From Methyloversatilis thermotolerans (GTDB lineage: Bacteria; Pseudomonadota; Gammaproteobacteria; Burkholderiales; Rhodocyclaceae), in contig NZ_KB889967.1 in the NCBI RefSeq assembly GCF_000372885.1, positions 2,290,655-2,354,654 on the forward strand: 64,000 nucleotides of DNA. The letters are read 5' to 3'. Of this stretch, positions 57,210 to 64,000 are shown one piece after another (position 1 is the first letter of the stretch; every line of letters begins with the position of its first letter). Below the pieces are notes generated by a model, which was not told the origin of the DNA, did no database searches, and saw only the letters and a list, made by a program, of their open reading frames with translations. Made by a program: the position numbers and the translations under genes.

Positions 57210-57631
57210 ATCCCAGCCCGCACCACATTCCGGCCGCCTCGATCGAGGCGGAACTGGGCAGCCGCGTTCATGCGGCGCTCGAAGCTTCGGCGGCCACCCT
57301 CCCCCCGGACATCGCGTTCCGTTTGCGTCAGGCGCGCGAAAACGCCCTCCGGTCGTCCGGCCGGAAACAACGCCGCTTCGCGCGGTTGCCCAGCCTGGCA
57401 GGCGTTCCCGCCGAGCTGGGGGGCGCCTGGATGCGCACCAACCTGAAATCCGCGCTTGCCGTCAGTGCGTTGATGGTGCTGGCGGTGCTGGCCAATCAGC
57501 AACGGCATGACGAACACATCGACGAATCGATCGATATCGACAGTGCGCTGCTGATCGACGACCTGCCGATCGACGCCTATCTGGATCGCGGTTTCGGCGC
57601 CTGGCTGGACAGCCAGGGCGAAACCCGATGA
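57206..57631 (+). CDS. DUF3619 family membrane protein (possible sigma-factor partner)
   Basis: A 141-residue protein: a cytosolic N-terminal half (LGSRVHAALEASAATLPPDIAFRLRQARENAL), one transmembrane helix (LKSALAVSALMVLAVLANQ, about residues 80-98) and an acidic C-terminal tail (IDIDSALLIDDLPIDAYLDRGF) expected outside. It overlaps the sigma gene by four bases (ATGA). Topology and coupling resemble anti-sigma factors, but the family has no demonstrated function; this role is inference. Confidence 0.88.
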   Translation: MNPSPHHIPAASIEAELGSRVHAALEASAATLPPDIAFRLRQARENALRSSGRKQRRFARLPSLAGVPAELGGAWMRTNLKSALAVSALMVLAVLANQQRHDEHIDESIDIDSALLIDDLPIDAYLDRGFGAWLDSQGETR

Positions 57632-58089
57632 CGGGGCCCGGTAGCCGCCTTGTCGCGGCGCTTTTCCTGTCCTTTGCACTGACGCGCGCGCTGGCTGCAG
57701 GCGGTGGCGGTACCGACTGGCCGCAACTTGACCAGGCACAGCAGGCCATCCTTGCGCCGCTTGCCGCTGACTGGGACAGCTTTGACACGGAGCGCCGCCG
57801 CCGCTGGCTTGAACTGGCGGCACGATACCCGTCGATGACGCTGGACGAACAGGCCCGCATGCGCACGCGCATGGCCTATTGGGGAAGCCTCAGCGCGAAG
57901 GAACGGATCGAGGCGCGCGAGCGCTATCGCCGCCTGCAGTCGCTGCCCGCCGATCAGCGCGAAACGCTGCGCCGGCAATGGGAAGCCTATGAAAGCCTGT
58001 CACCGGAAGAACGCCAGCGTCTTCTTGACGGTCAGAAGACAAAGTCGAAGACACCGGGCTCGCCGCTGGCGGCCCCGGTCCGGAAATAG
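57628..58089 (+). CDS. DUF3106 family periplasmic protein
   Basis: A 153-residue protein with a signal peptide (LVAALFLSFALTRALA) and a Trp/Leu/Arg-rich helical body in which a motif like L-x-x-x-ER-x-x-x-x-R-Y recurs (QAILAPLAADWDSF, ERRRRWLELAARYPSM, SPEERQRLLDGQK). This matches DUF3106, which resembles LTXXQ/Spy-type repeats and may bind envelope proteins. It overlaps the DUF3619 gene by four bases, so the three genes are translationally linked. Confidence 0.85.
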   Translation: MTGPGSRLVAALFLSFALTRALAAGGGGTDWPQLDQAQQAILAPLAADWDSFDTERRRRWLELAARYPSMTLDEQARMRTRMAYWGSLSAKERIEARERYRRLQSLPADQRETLRRQWEAYESLSPEERQRLLDGQKTKSKTPGSPLAAPVRK

Positions 58090-58118
58090 ATTCGCAGGCG
58101 GAACCGCCTGGCTTGCCC

Positions 58119-58550
58119 ATGAACGCACCCTATCGATACCCGGAGGCCGGCCTGCGCCGCCGACTGAGCTCGCTCCTGTACGAGTCGCTGCTTCTGCTTG
58201 GCGTGCTGGCGGGCGGATTCATGCTTCCCTACCTCGTCGTCGGCCTCGCTTTCGGGGTATCGCCGCAGGGCTGGTTCGCCTGGCTGCACATCACGATGCT
58301 GCTGGGACTTTACTTCGTTCACTATTGGCGGCGCGGCGGACAGACGCTGGCCATGCAGACCTGGGGCATACGGGTGGTCGATGCGCTCGAAGACAGGCCT
58401 CCAACGTTCAAGCGCGCCTGCGTGCGCTACCTGCTGAGCTGGCCTTCGCTCCTGTTCGGAGGCGCCGGCCTGGTGTGGGCACTGTTCGACCGCGAACACC
58501 GCTTCCTGCACGACAGGCTGGCCGGCACGCGCATCATCCGCATCAAGTGA
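58119..58550 (+). CDS. RDD family membrane protein
   Basis: A 143-residue protein with three hydrophobic helices and the RDD signature (RRRLSSLLYESLLLLGVLAGG at 10-30, then GGQTLAMQTWGIRVVD, and DREHRFLHDRLAGTRII near the end). Function unknown, possibly transport of a small solute. An upstream TTG gives two extra residues, but the ATG is preferred. Last gene of the sigma operon, 29 bases after DUF3106; it converges on lptG. Confidence 0.9.
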   Translation: MNAPYRYPEAGLRRRLSSLLYESLLLLGVLAGGFMLPYLVVGLAFGVSPQGWFAWLHITMLLGLYFVHYWRRGGQTLAMQTWGIRVVDALEDRPPTFKRACVRYLLSWPSLLFGGAGLVWALFDREHRFLHDRLAGTRIIRIK

Positions 58551-58553
58551 GGC

Positions 58554-59627
58554 CTACCGCCGGTCTTCCCACCACAGCATGACGGCAGCCGCAAGCAGGA
58601 ACAGCGCGCCCGGCGTCAATGCGGCCGCGTAGGGTGGCCAGGAATTGATCGCACCCAGGTTCGAGAACAGGCCGTTCAGCATGTGGAAGAACACGCCTAT
58701 CATGACGCCGGTGAATACCTTGATGCTGACTGCGGTGTTGCGGTTGTGCATGAAGGCGAAAGGCAGCGCAAGCGCCAGCATGACCAGGCAAGCCAGCGGA
58801 TAGGTAAACTTCTTCCACAGGGCGATCTCGTATCGTCCGGTCTCCTGGCGGTTCTCGGACAGATGCGCGATGTACTGCCACAACTTCCATACCGACATAC
58901 GCTCGGGCACCACCAGCATCACGCTGAGCACATCCGGGTCAAGCCCCGCAGCCCAGTCCATCGAAGGCAGATGCGAAGTACGCGTGGTCATGCCGTCGAA
59001 ATCGGTGCGGCGCACATCGGACAAGGTCCAGCCGGTGTTCTGTGCATAGATGCCGGTCGCCGCCTCATAGGCAGAGCGCAACACGCGATCATCGTCGAAC
59101 TCGAACACCTTCACATTTCTCAGCGTGCCGTCCGGCGTCACGCTGCCGACATTGATGAAGCTGTCACCATCCTTGATCCAGAAACCGCTGCGGAATTCGC
59201 TGGTCAGCAGTTGCGAACGGGCCGACAGCTTGAGTTCCTGTGCCATCCGTTCGGCGGGCGGCGCGACGAATTCTCCGGTCGCGAAGGTGAGCAGCACAAA
59301 GGGCAGACCGATCGCGCCGAGCAGTCCGAGGAAGCGGGCGGTGGACAGTCCGGATGCGCGAAGCACGGTAATTTCCGAATGCCGCGACAGGGTGGTCAGC
59401 GAATAGAGTCCGCCGATGAGCACCGCGATGGGCAGCGTCTCGTAAGCACGGCCGGGGAGCGTGAGCAGCGTGAACATCACCGCATGCTCGAGCCGGTAAT
59501 TGCCGCGCCCCAGATTGTCGAGTTCGTTGATCAGGTCGAAGAAGCCGAACAGGCCGAGAAAGGCCGCCAGCACGAGCAGCGTCGCAAGCGTCACTTCGCG
59601 GCGGATGTAGCGTCTGTGGATCTGCAT
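58554..59627 (-). CDS. lptG: LPS export ABC transporter permease LptG
   Basis: Inner-membrane permease of the Lpt machine that extracts lipopolysaccharide and passes it to LptC. The 357-residue protein has six transmembrane helices in two groups of three flanking a periplasmic beta-jellyroll (about residues 130-265). The N-terminus HRRYIRREVTLATLLVLAAF and KKFTYPLACLVMLALALPFAF are family-typical. It follows lptF with a three-base gap. Confidence 0.96.
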   Translation of the reverse strand: MQIHRRYIRREVTLATLLVLAAFLGLFGFFDLINELDNLGRGNYRLEHAVMFTLLTLPGRAYETLPIAVLIGGLYSLTTLSRHSEITVLRASGLSTARFLGLLGAIGLPFVLLTFATGEFVAPPAERMAQELKLSARSQLLTSEFRSGFWIKDGDSFINVGSVTPDGTLRNVKVFEFDDDRVLRSAYEAATGIYAQNTGWTLSDVRRTDFDGMTTRTSHLPSMDWAAGLDPDVLSVMLVVPERMSVWKLWQYIAHLSENRQETGRYEIALWKKFTYPLACLVMLALALPFAFMHNRNTAVSIKVFTGVMIGVFFHMLNGLFSNLGAINSWPPYAAALTPGALFLLAAAVMLWWEDRR

Positions 59628-59630
59628 GAT

Positions 59631-60713
59631 TCAGCGGCTCAGCCAGCTCCGGGGCAGATGCCCGTAGGTTCGCCACACGAAAAGCGCGGCGGCGAGCACG
59701 AACATGCTGCCGTGCAGCCCCCACAGCACCGCGCCGAACGACAGCTTGCCCTGCACCACCCAGGCCTGGGTGACGCTCAGCAGATTGGAGTAGACAAGAT
59801 AGATGAGCAGCGCCATCAGCAGGTTGTTGGTGCGGCCCGCGCGCGGATTGACGAAGGAGAGCGGGATGGCCAGCAGGGCGAGGTTGAGCGCTGCGATCGG
59901 CAATCCGACGCGGAACGCCAGCTCACCCATATTGGCAGGGCTGGGATCGTCAAGCAGCTCGGGTAGCGTCAGCAGGAAGGGCCGTGACTCGACCCCCTGC
60001 GCCTCCTTGGTTTCGATGCGTACAGCATACCGCTCGAACTCCATCATCCTGTATTCAGGGCTGCCCGGCACCCCCTCGTAGCGCCGCCCGTTCAACAGCA
60101 CGACGAAGCGGTCGCCATTCTCCAGTGTTTGCGTGTAGCCGTCTCCGGCCACCACAACGCCCGAACGTCCCTTGTCCGAAGAACTGACGAAGATGTTCTT
60201 GACCGCGCCATCGGTGCCGTCGCCGCTTTCCACGAAAAACACGCGGTTCGCCTGCGAGGACTCGCGGAAACTGCCGGGCGACATCTGTGCCACGTCATCG
60301 CGATTGCTCATCCGCGTGCGGTACTCCGCGCTCTTCACCTGCGACCAGGGCGCCAGGTAGAGCGAAAGCACGGCCACTCCCAGCACCATGGGCAGCGCGA
60401 ACAGCATGACCGGCCTCACCCAGCGCGAAAGAGGCAGCCCGGTCGCGAACCACACCACCATTTCCGAATCCCGCCAGGTGCGCGACATGGCGAGCAGGAT
60501 GGACACGAACAGGGTCAGCGACAGGATGACGCCGAGGTAGCGCAGGGCGCCGAAACCCAGCAGGGCCATCACGGCTTCGGACGCGACCTTGCCGCCGGCC
60601 GCCTGCCCCAGCAAGCGAACCAGTTGCGTGGACAGCACGATGGCGAACAGCGCGACGAACACGGTCAGCGCGGTACCGGCGAATTCGCGCAGGGCAGCGC
60701 GCTGGAAAATCAA
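59631..60713 (-). CDS. lptF: LPS export ABC transporter permease LptF
   Basis: Partner permease of LptG, 360 residues. It starts IFQRAALREFAGTALTVFVA after the initiator and has LVRLLGQAAGGKVASEAV, an internal periplasmic domain and three C-terminal helices. Homologues begin with Met at the position that here is encoded by TTG; no ATG occurs nearby, so TTG is taken as start, with GGAG about nine bases upstream. The frame continues far upstream as an antisense shadow of pepA and should not be included. Confidence 0.93.
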   Translation of the reverse strand: MIFQRAALREFAGTALTVFVALFAIVLSTQLVRLLGQAAGGKVASEAVMALLGFGALRYLGVILSLTLFVSILLAMSRTWRDSEMVVWFATGLPLSRWVRPVMLFALPMVLGVAVLSLYLAPWSQVKSAEYRTRMSNRDDVAQMSPGSFRESSQANRVFFVESGDGTDGAVKNIFVSSSDKGRSGVVVAGDGYTQTLENGDRFVVLLNGRRYEGVPGSPEYRMMEFERYAVRIETKEAQGVESRPFLLTLPELLDDPSPANMGELAFRVGLPIAALNLALLAIPLSFVNPRAGRTNNLLMALLIYLVYSNLLSVTQAWVVQGKLSFGAVLWGLHGSMFVLAAALFVWRTYGHLPRSWLSR

Positions 60714-60769
60714 GCCTGGGGCTCCGGGCAGAAGATGGCGCGCATAGAGCGGACCGCCACTGATCTTTT

Positions 60770-60799
60770 TTGACTCGCGCGCTTTTTCACGTCGATAAT
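60770..60799 (+). promoter_or_regulatory. Predicted sigma-70 promoter of pepA
   Basis: TTGACT (-35) and GATAAT (-10) separated by 18 bases, in the 126-base divergent region between lptF and pepA. Transcription would start about 35 bases before the pepA GTG. Confidence 0.6.
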
Positions 60800-60839
60800 C
60801 GATTGATCGGCAGCACGAACCGGACTGAAGGAGAAGCGG

Positions 60840-62336
60840 GTGGAATTTAGCATAAAGAGCGGCAGCCCCGAGAAACTGCGCACCGGTGCCATCGTGGTGG
60901 GCGTGTTCGAATCGCGCAAGCTGTCCGCCACTGCGGCTGCACTGGATGCGGCAAGCAAGGGGCGCATTGCGGACATCGTCGGCAGTGGCGACATGGAAGG
61001 CAAGGCGGGCGGCACGCTGCTGCTGCACAAGCTGCCGGGCGTCGCAGCCGACCGCGTGCTGCTGGTGGGCCTGGGCCGGGAGAAGGACTTCGGCCTCAAG
61101 GAATTTCGCGATGCCGTGGCGGCCTCGATGCGGGCGCTCAAGGACACCGGCGCGGCCGACGCCGTGGTCGCGCTGGCGGAAACCGCGCCGCGCAAGCTGG
61201 GCGTGATCGGCGCGTTGCGCCAGGCTGCACTGATCGCACTCGACGTGAGCTACCGCTATGAAGCGCCCGGACAGGGACGCAAGGCACCGGACAAAACCGG
61301 CCTGGGCGCACTGGCATTCACGTTGCCGAAGAAAACCGATGCCGGCAAGGCGGAAAGCGCGCTCGCCCAGGGCGCCGCGATCGGCCGCGGCATGTCGCTC
61401 ACAAAAACGCTGGGCAATCTGCCGGCGAACGTCTGCACGCCCACCTACCTCGCCGAACAGGCGGTCGCGCTCGGCCACAGCCACGGCATCGCGGTCACCG
61501 TGCTGGATCGCCCGGAACTGGAAGAACTGGGCATGGGTTCCTTCCTGTCGGTGTCGGACGGCTCGCGCCAGCCGCCCAAGTTCATCACCATGGAGTACCG
61601 CGGCGGCAAGAAGTCGGACGCGCCCATCGTGCTGGTGGGCAAGGGCATCACCTTCGACACGGGCGGCATTTCGCTGAAGCCGGGCGAAGGCATGGATGAA
61701 ATGAAGTACGACATGTGTGGCGCCGCCAGCGTGCTCGGTACCTTCCAGGCCCTGGCCGAAATGAAGCTGCCGCTGAATGTGGTGGGACTCATCCCGACCA
61801 CCGAGAACATGCCGGGCGGCAAGGCCACCCGTCCGGGCGATGTCGTGAAGTCGATGTCCGGCCAGACCATAGAAATCCTCAACACCGATGCCGAGGGCCG
61901 GCTCATCCTGTGCGATGCGCTCACCTACGCGGAGCGCTACGACCCGGCCTGCGTGGTCGACATCGCGACGCTGACCGGCGCCTGCATCATCGCGCTCGGC
62001 CATGTCACCAGCGGTCTCATGGCGAACGACGATGCGCTGGCCGACGAACTGCTGGCGGCAGGCCAGAATGCCTGGGATCGCGCGTGGCGCATGCCGATCT
62101 GGGACGACTATCAGGACCAGCTCAAGAGCAATTTCGCCGACATGGGCAATATCGGTGGCCGCCCCGCCGGTTCCATCACCGCTGCCTGCTTCCTCGCGCG
62201 CTTCGCGAAGAAGTACAAGTGGGCCCACCTGGACATCGCCGGCACGGCGTGGAAGAGCGGCAAGGACAAGGGCGGCACCGGGCGTCCGGTACCGCTGCTG
62301 ACGCACTTCCTGCTGGACCGCGCAGGCAAGCTCTGA
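60840..62336 (+). CDS. pepA: Leucyl (cytosol) aminopeptidase
   Basis: Di-metal M17 aminopeptidase of 498 residues that removes N-terminal Leu and other residues in the cytoplasm. The catalytic domain shows VGKGITFDTGGISLKPG (metal-binding Lys and Asp), MKYDMCGAASVLG, NTDAEGRLIL (Asp and Glu ligands with the bicarbonate Arg) and a C-terminal HLDIAGTAW. The start is GTG with AAGGAG upstream. It is divergent from lptF and followed seven bases later by holC. Confidence 0.97.
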   Translation: MEFSIKSGSPEKLRTGAIVVGVFESRKLSATAAALDAASKGRIADIVGSGDMEGKAGGTLLLHKLPGVAADRVLLVGLGREKDFGLKEFRDAVAASMRALKDTGAADAVVALAETAPRKLGVIGALRQAALIALDVSYRYEAPGQGRKAPDKTGLGALAFTLPKKTDAGKAESALAQGAAIGRGMSLTKTLGNLPANVCTPTYLAEQAVALGHSHGIAVTVLDRPELEELGMGSFLSVSDGSRQPPKFITMEYRGGKKSDAPIVLVGKGITFDTGGISLKPGEGMDEMKYDMCGAASVLGTFQALAEMKLPLNVVGLIPTTENMPGGKATRPGDVVKSMSGQTIEILNTDAEGRLILCDALTYAERYDPACVVDIATLTGACIIALGHVTSGLMANDDALADELLAAGQNAWDRAWRMPIWDDYQDQLKSNFADMGNIGGRPAGSITAACFLARFAKKYKWAHLDIAGTAWKSGKDKGGTGRPVPLLTHFLLDRAGKL

Positions 62337-62343
62337 GCAGCGG

Positions 62344-62772
62344 ATGGCGGTCGCCGAATTCCACCATGACGCGCCCGACCGGCTGCGCCACGCCTGCGCA
62401 CTGGTGGCACGGCTGTACGCACAGGGCCGCCAGGTGTGGATACATTGCGACAGCGATCCGCTGGCGGCGCGGCTGGACCAGATGCTGTGGCTGTTCGAGC
62501 CGCTGGCTTTCATACCGCATGTGCGCGAAGGGCATCCGCTGAGCGCGCAGACGCCGGTGCGCATCGGGCGAGATCCGTCCGCGGCACCGGCCGAGGCGGT
62601 GCTGCTCAATCTGGCCGGCGACGTGCCGGTTGGTTTCGAACAGCGCGGCCACATCATCGAAATCGTGGGCCGCGACCCCGCCGACCGCGACGCCGCGCGC
62701 GCGCGTTTCGTGCGCTACCGGCAGAGCGGCTTCGACATGCAGACCTTCAAGGCCGAGGCGGACCACACATGA
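62344..62772 (+). CDS. holC: DNA polymerase III chi subunit
   Basis: Clamp-loader accessory subunit that links polymerase III to SSB, 142 residues. The fold is recognisable by RLRHACALVARLYAQGRQVWIHCDSDPLAARLDQMLW (residues about 12-48) and the C-terminal DPADRDAARARFVRYRQSGFDM. It follows pepA closely, a conserved betaproteobacterial order, and its stop overlaps the next start by four bases (ATGA). Confidence 0.95.
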   Translation: MAVAEFHHDAPDRLRHACALVARLYAQGRQVWIHCDSDPLAARLDQMLWLFEPLAFIPHVREGHPLSAQTPVRIGRDPSAAPAEAVLLNLAGDVPVGFEQRGHIIEIVGRDPADRDAARARFVRYRQSGFDMQTFKAEADHT

Positions 62773-63287
62773 GCGAAGACATCCTGGGACGCGCCGATTC
62801 GCTGATGCGGCGCAGCCGCACCTTCGTCGCCGGCCGCACGACCACTGCGCCAGCGGATGACGGCATCCCGCTGCTCACCGACGAGGTGGACCTCGGCGCA
62901 TTGAGCGGCGTCGCGGACGATGCGCGAGAGGCCGCGCTGCGCGAAGCGACCGAACGCGTCAGCGGTGAAGTGGCCGCGCGCGTGACCGAGCAGTTGCAGC
63001 AGGCGACCTCGGATGCGCTGAGCCGCGAATTCGCCGATCTGCCGGAGCGCATACAGCAGCGCATCGACGACTGGTGCGCCACCTCGCTGCCCGCGCTGGT
63101 CAGCATAGAAATGCAGGTCGCGCTCGAAGCGGCGCTGAGCGCCGCGGTCGATACCGCCGCCGCGCGCATACGCGAACAGGCGGTGATCGATCTGCGCGAA
63201 CAGATCGCGGCCGACATCGAAAAGCGCAGCCAGGCCGTGCTGAACGCCACACTGTCGCCTGCGGGCGCCCCGGACCAGCCCTTATAA
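62769..63287 (+). CDS. Hypothetical coiled-coil protein between holC and valS (DUF2486-like)
   Basis: A 172-residue soluble protein. The N-terminus has [13 protein letters not shown], like the IP-LT core of DUF2486 proteins that occupy the same place in other betaproteobacteria; the remainder is a long Ala/Glu/Arg-rich helix (residues 55-165), probably coiled coil. No catalytic motif. Coupled to holC by an ATGA overlap; its stop lies inside the -10 element proposed for valS. Confidence 0.8.
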   Translation: MSEDILGRADSLMRRSRTFVAGRTTTAPADDGIPLLTDEVDLGALSGVADDAREAALREATERVSGEVAARVTEQLQQATSDALSREFADLPERIQQRIDDWCATSLPALVSIEMQVALEAALSAAVDTAAARIREQAVIDLREQIAADIEKRSQAVLNATLSPAGAPDQPL

Positions 63288-63288
63288 T
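63283..63288 (+). promoter_or_regulatory. Possible -10 element of valS
   Basis: A perfect TATAAT 28 bases before the valS ATG. No good -35 hexamer is visible at 16-18 bases upstream, so the promoter is tentative. Confidence 0.35.
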
Positions 63289-63316
63289 CGGCGGTTTGCA
63301 CTTTCGCAGACCCGTC

Positions 63317-64000
63317 ATGACGCTGGCCAAAAGTTTCGAGCCGGCCGACATCGAACGCCGCTGGTACCCCGAGTGGGAATCGCGCGGCTATTTCGCTGCC
63401 GGCCTGGACACGCAGACCCCCGACAAGAAGAACTTCTGCATCCTGCTGCCGCCGCCGAACGTGACCGGCACGCTGCACATGGGGCATGGCTTCAACCAGA
63501 CCCTGATGGACGCGCTGACGCGCTATCACCGCATGCGTGGCGACAACACGCTGTGGCAGCCGGGTACCGACCACGCGGGCATCGCCACCCAGATCGTGGT
63601 CGAGCGCCAGCTCGATGCGCAGGGCGTGTCGCGCCACGACCTCGGCCGCGAGGAGTTCGTGAAGAAGGTGTGGGAGTGGAAGGAGTATTCGGGCTCCACC
63701 ATCACGCGCCAGATGCGCCGCCTGGGTACCTCGCCCGACTGGTCGCGCGAGCGCTTCACGATGGACGAAGGCCTGTCGAAGACGGTCACCCAGACTTTCG
63801 TGCGGCTGTACCAGGAAGGTCTGATCTACCGTGGCAAGCGCCTGGTGAACTGGGACCCGGTGCTGGGCACCGCGGTATCCGACCTCGAAGTGGTGCAGGA
63901 AGAGGAAGCCGGCTCGCTGTGGCACATCCGCTACCCGCTGGCCGATGGCTCCGGTCATCTGACCGTCGCCACCACCCGCCCGGAAACCATGCTGGGCGAC
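63317..64000 (+). CDS. valS: Valyl-tRNA synthetase, 3' truncated by window edge
   Basis: Class I aminoacyl-tRNA synthetase that charges tRNA-Val. The 228 residues in the window start [20 protein letters not shown] and contain the HIGH-type signature HMGHGF within [14 protein letters not shown], followed by [21 protein letters not shown] in split form and the [10 protein letters not shown] segment. The frame has no stop up to the right edge; the family is about 940-960 residues, so roughly three quarters lie outside, including the KMSKS loop. Confidence 0.97.
   Translation, partial: MTLAKSFEPADIERRWYPEWESRGYFAAGLDTQTPDKKNFCILLPPPNVTGTLHMGHGFNQTLMDALTRYHRMRGDNTLWQPGTDHAGIATQIVVERQLDAQGVSRHDLGREEFVKKVWEWKEYSGSTITRQMRRLGTSPDWSRERFTMDEGLSKTVTQTFVRLYQEGLIYRGKRLVNWDPVLGTAVSDLEVVQEEEAGSLWHIRYPLADGSGHLTVATTRPETMLGD

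Noticed and set aside
60714-62657. Long minus-strand open frame continuous with lptF, giving a 1,008-residue product
   Set aside because: It is antisense to pepA and holC, whose products are unmistakable. The added sequence is Arg/His/Gly-rich like other GC-rich shadows.

Overview
The window is about 64 kb of GC-rich, gene-dense chromosome from a betaproteobacterium. The clearest phylogenetic signs are the rpsP-rimM-trmD-rplS block, the ilvB-ilvN-ilvC / pssA-leuA amino-acid and lipid block, the sigma factor-DUF3619-DUF3106-RDD operon, and pepA-holC-small protein-valS next to divergent lptF-lptG. A Rhodocyclales-type organism (for example Methyloversatilis-like) is my best guess. It rests on recollection of gene order and on the formate dehydrogenase, not on a search. 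I see no rRNA, tRNA, CRISPR array, prophage or insertion sequence.

Layout. 1-7.6 kb: the 3' part of an NAD-dependent molybdenum formate dehydrogenase operon (fdsA, fdhD/fdsC, fdsD), a translationally coupled cysteine hydrolase, and after a strong terminator modABC with a convergent short ModE-like regulator, so the Mo enzyme sits beside its own metal supply. 7.6-14.9 kb: a large transglutaminase-DUF2126 protein preceded by an NtrC-like palindrome, a DUF454 membrane protein, and an OYE-family reductase plus quinone oxidoreductase divergent from a LysR regulator. 14.9-18.5 kb: a short exact repeat, an operon eamA / SpoIIAA-like / sulfurtransferase / DUF3253, and an orphan Rieske oxygenase. 18.6-21.7 kb: xseB-ispA-dxs, the entry to isoprenoid synthesis.

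21.7-40.4 kb is the accessory-looking section. Two related Crp/Fnr-type regulators bracket a GGDEF/EAL protein with a degenerate EAL domain, a small zinc-ribbon protein, CsbD, a 2,947-residue cyclic beta-glucan synthase (NdvB type), a BON-domain lipoprotein, a phosphoketolase, DUF883 and DUF1328 membrane proteins and a small helical lipoprotein. I read this as a candidate envelope/osmotic stress and overflow-metabolism island; the shared regulation is inference.

40.8-64 kb is mostly housekeeping: ribosome maturation, a hybrid sensor kinase coupled to a periplasmic binding protein, pyrF, a PilZ-like hypothetical protein, a YihY-type membrane protein, wrbA, leuA, pssA, ilvCNB, a sigma factor operon, the LPS-export permeases lptG/lptF, pepA, holC and the start of valS. 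Non-ATG starts are common here (GTG, TTG and possibly one CTG), and the dense overlaps of 4-8 bases show that most genes are arranged in translationally coupled operons.
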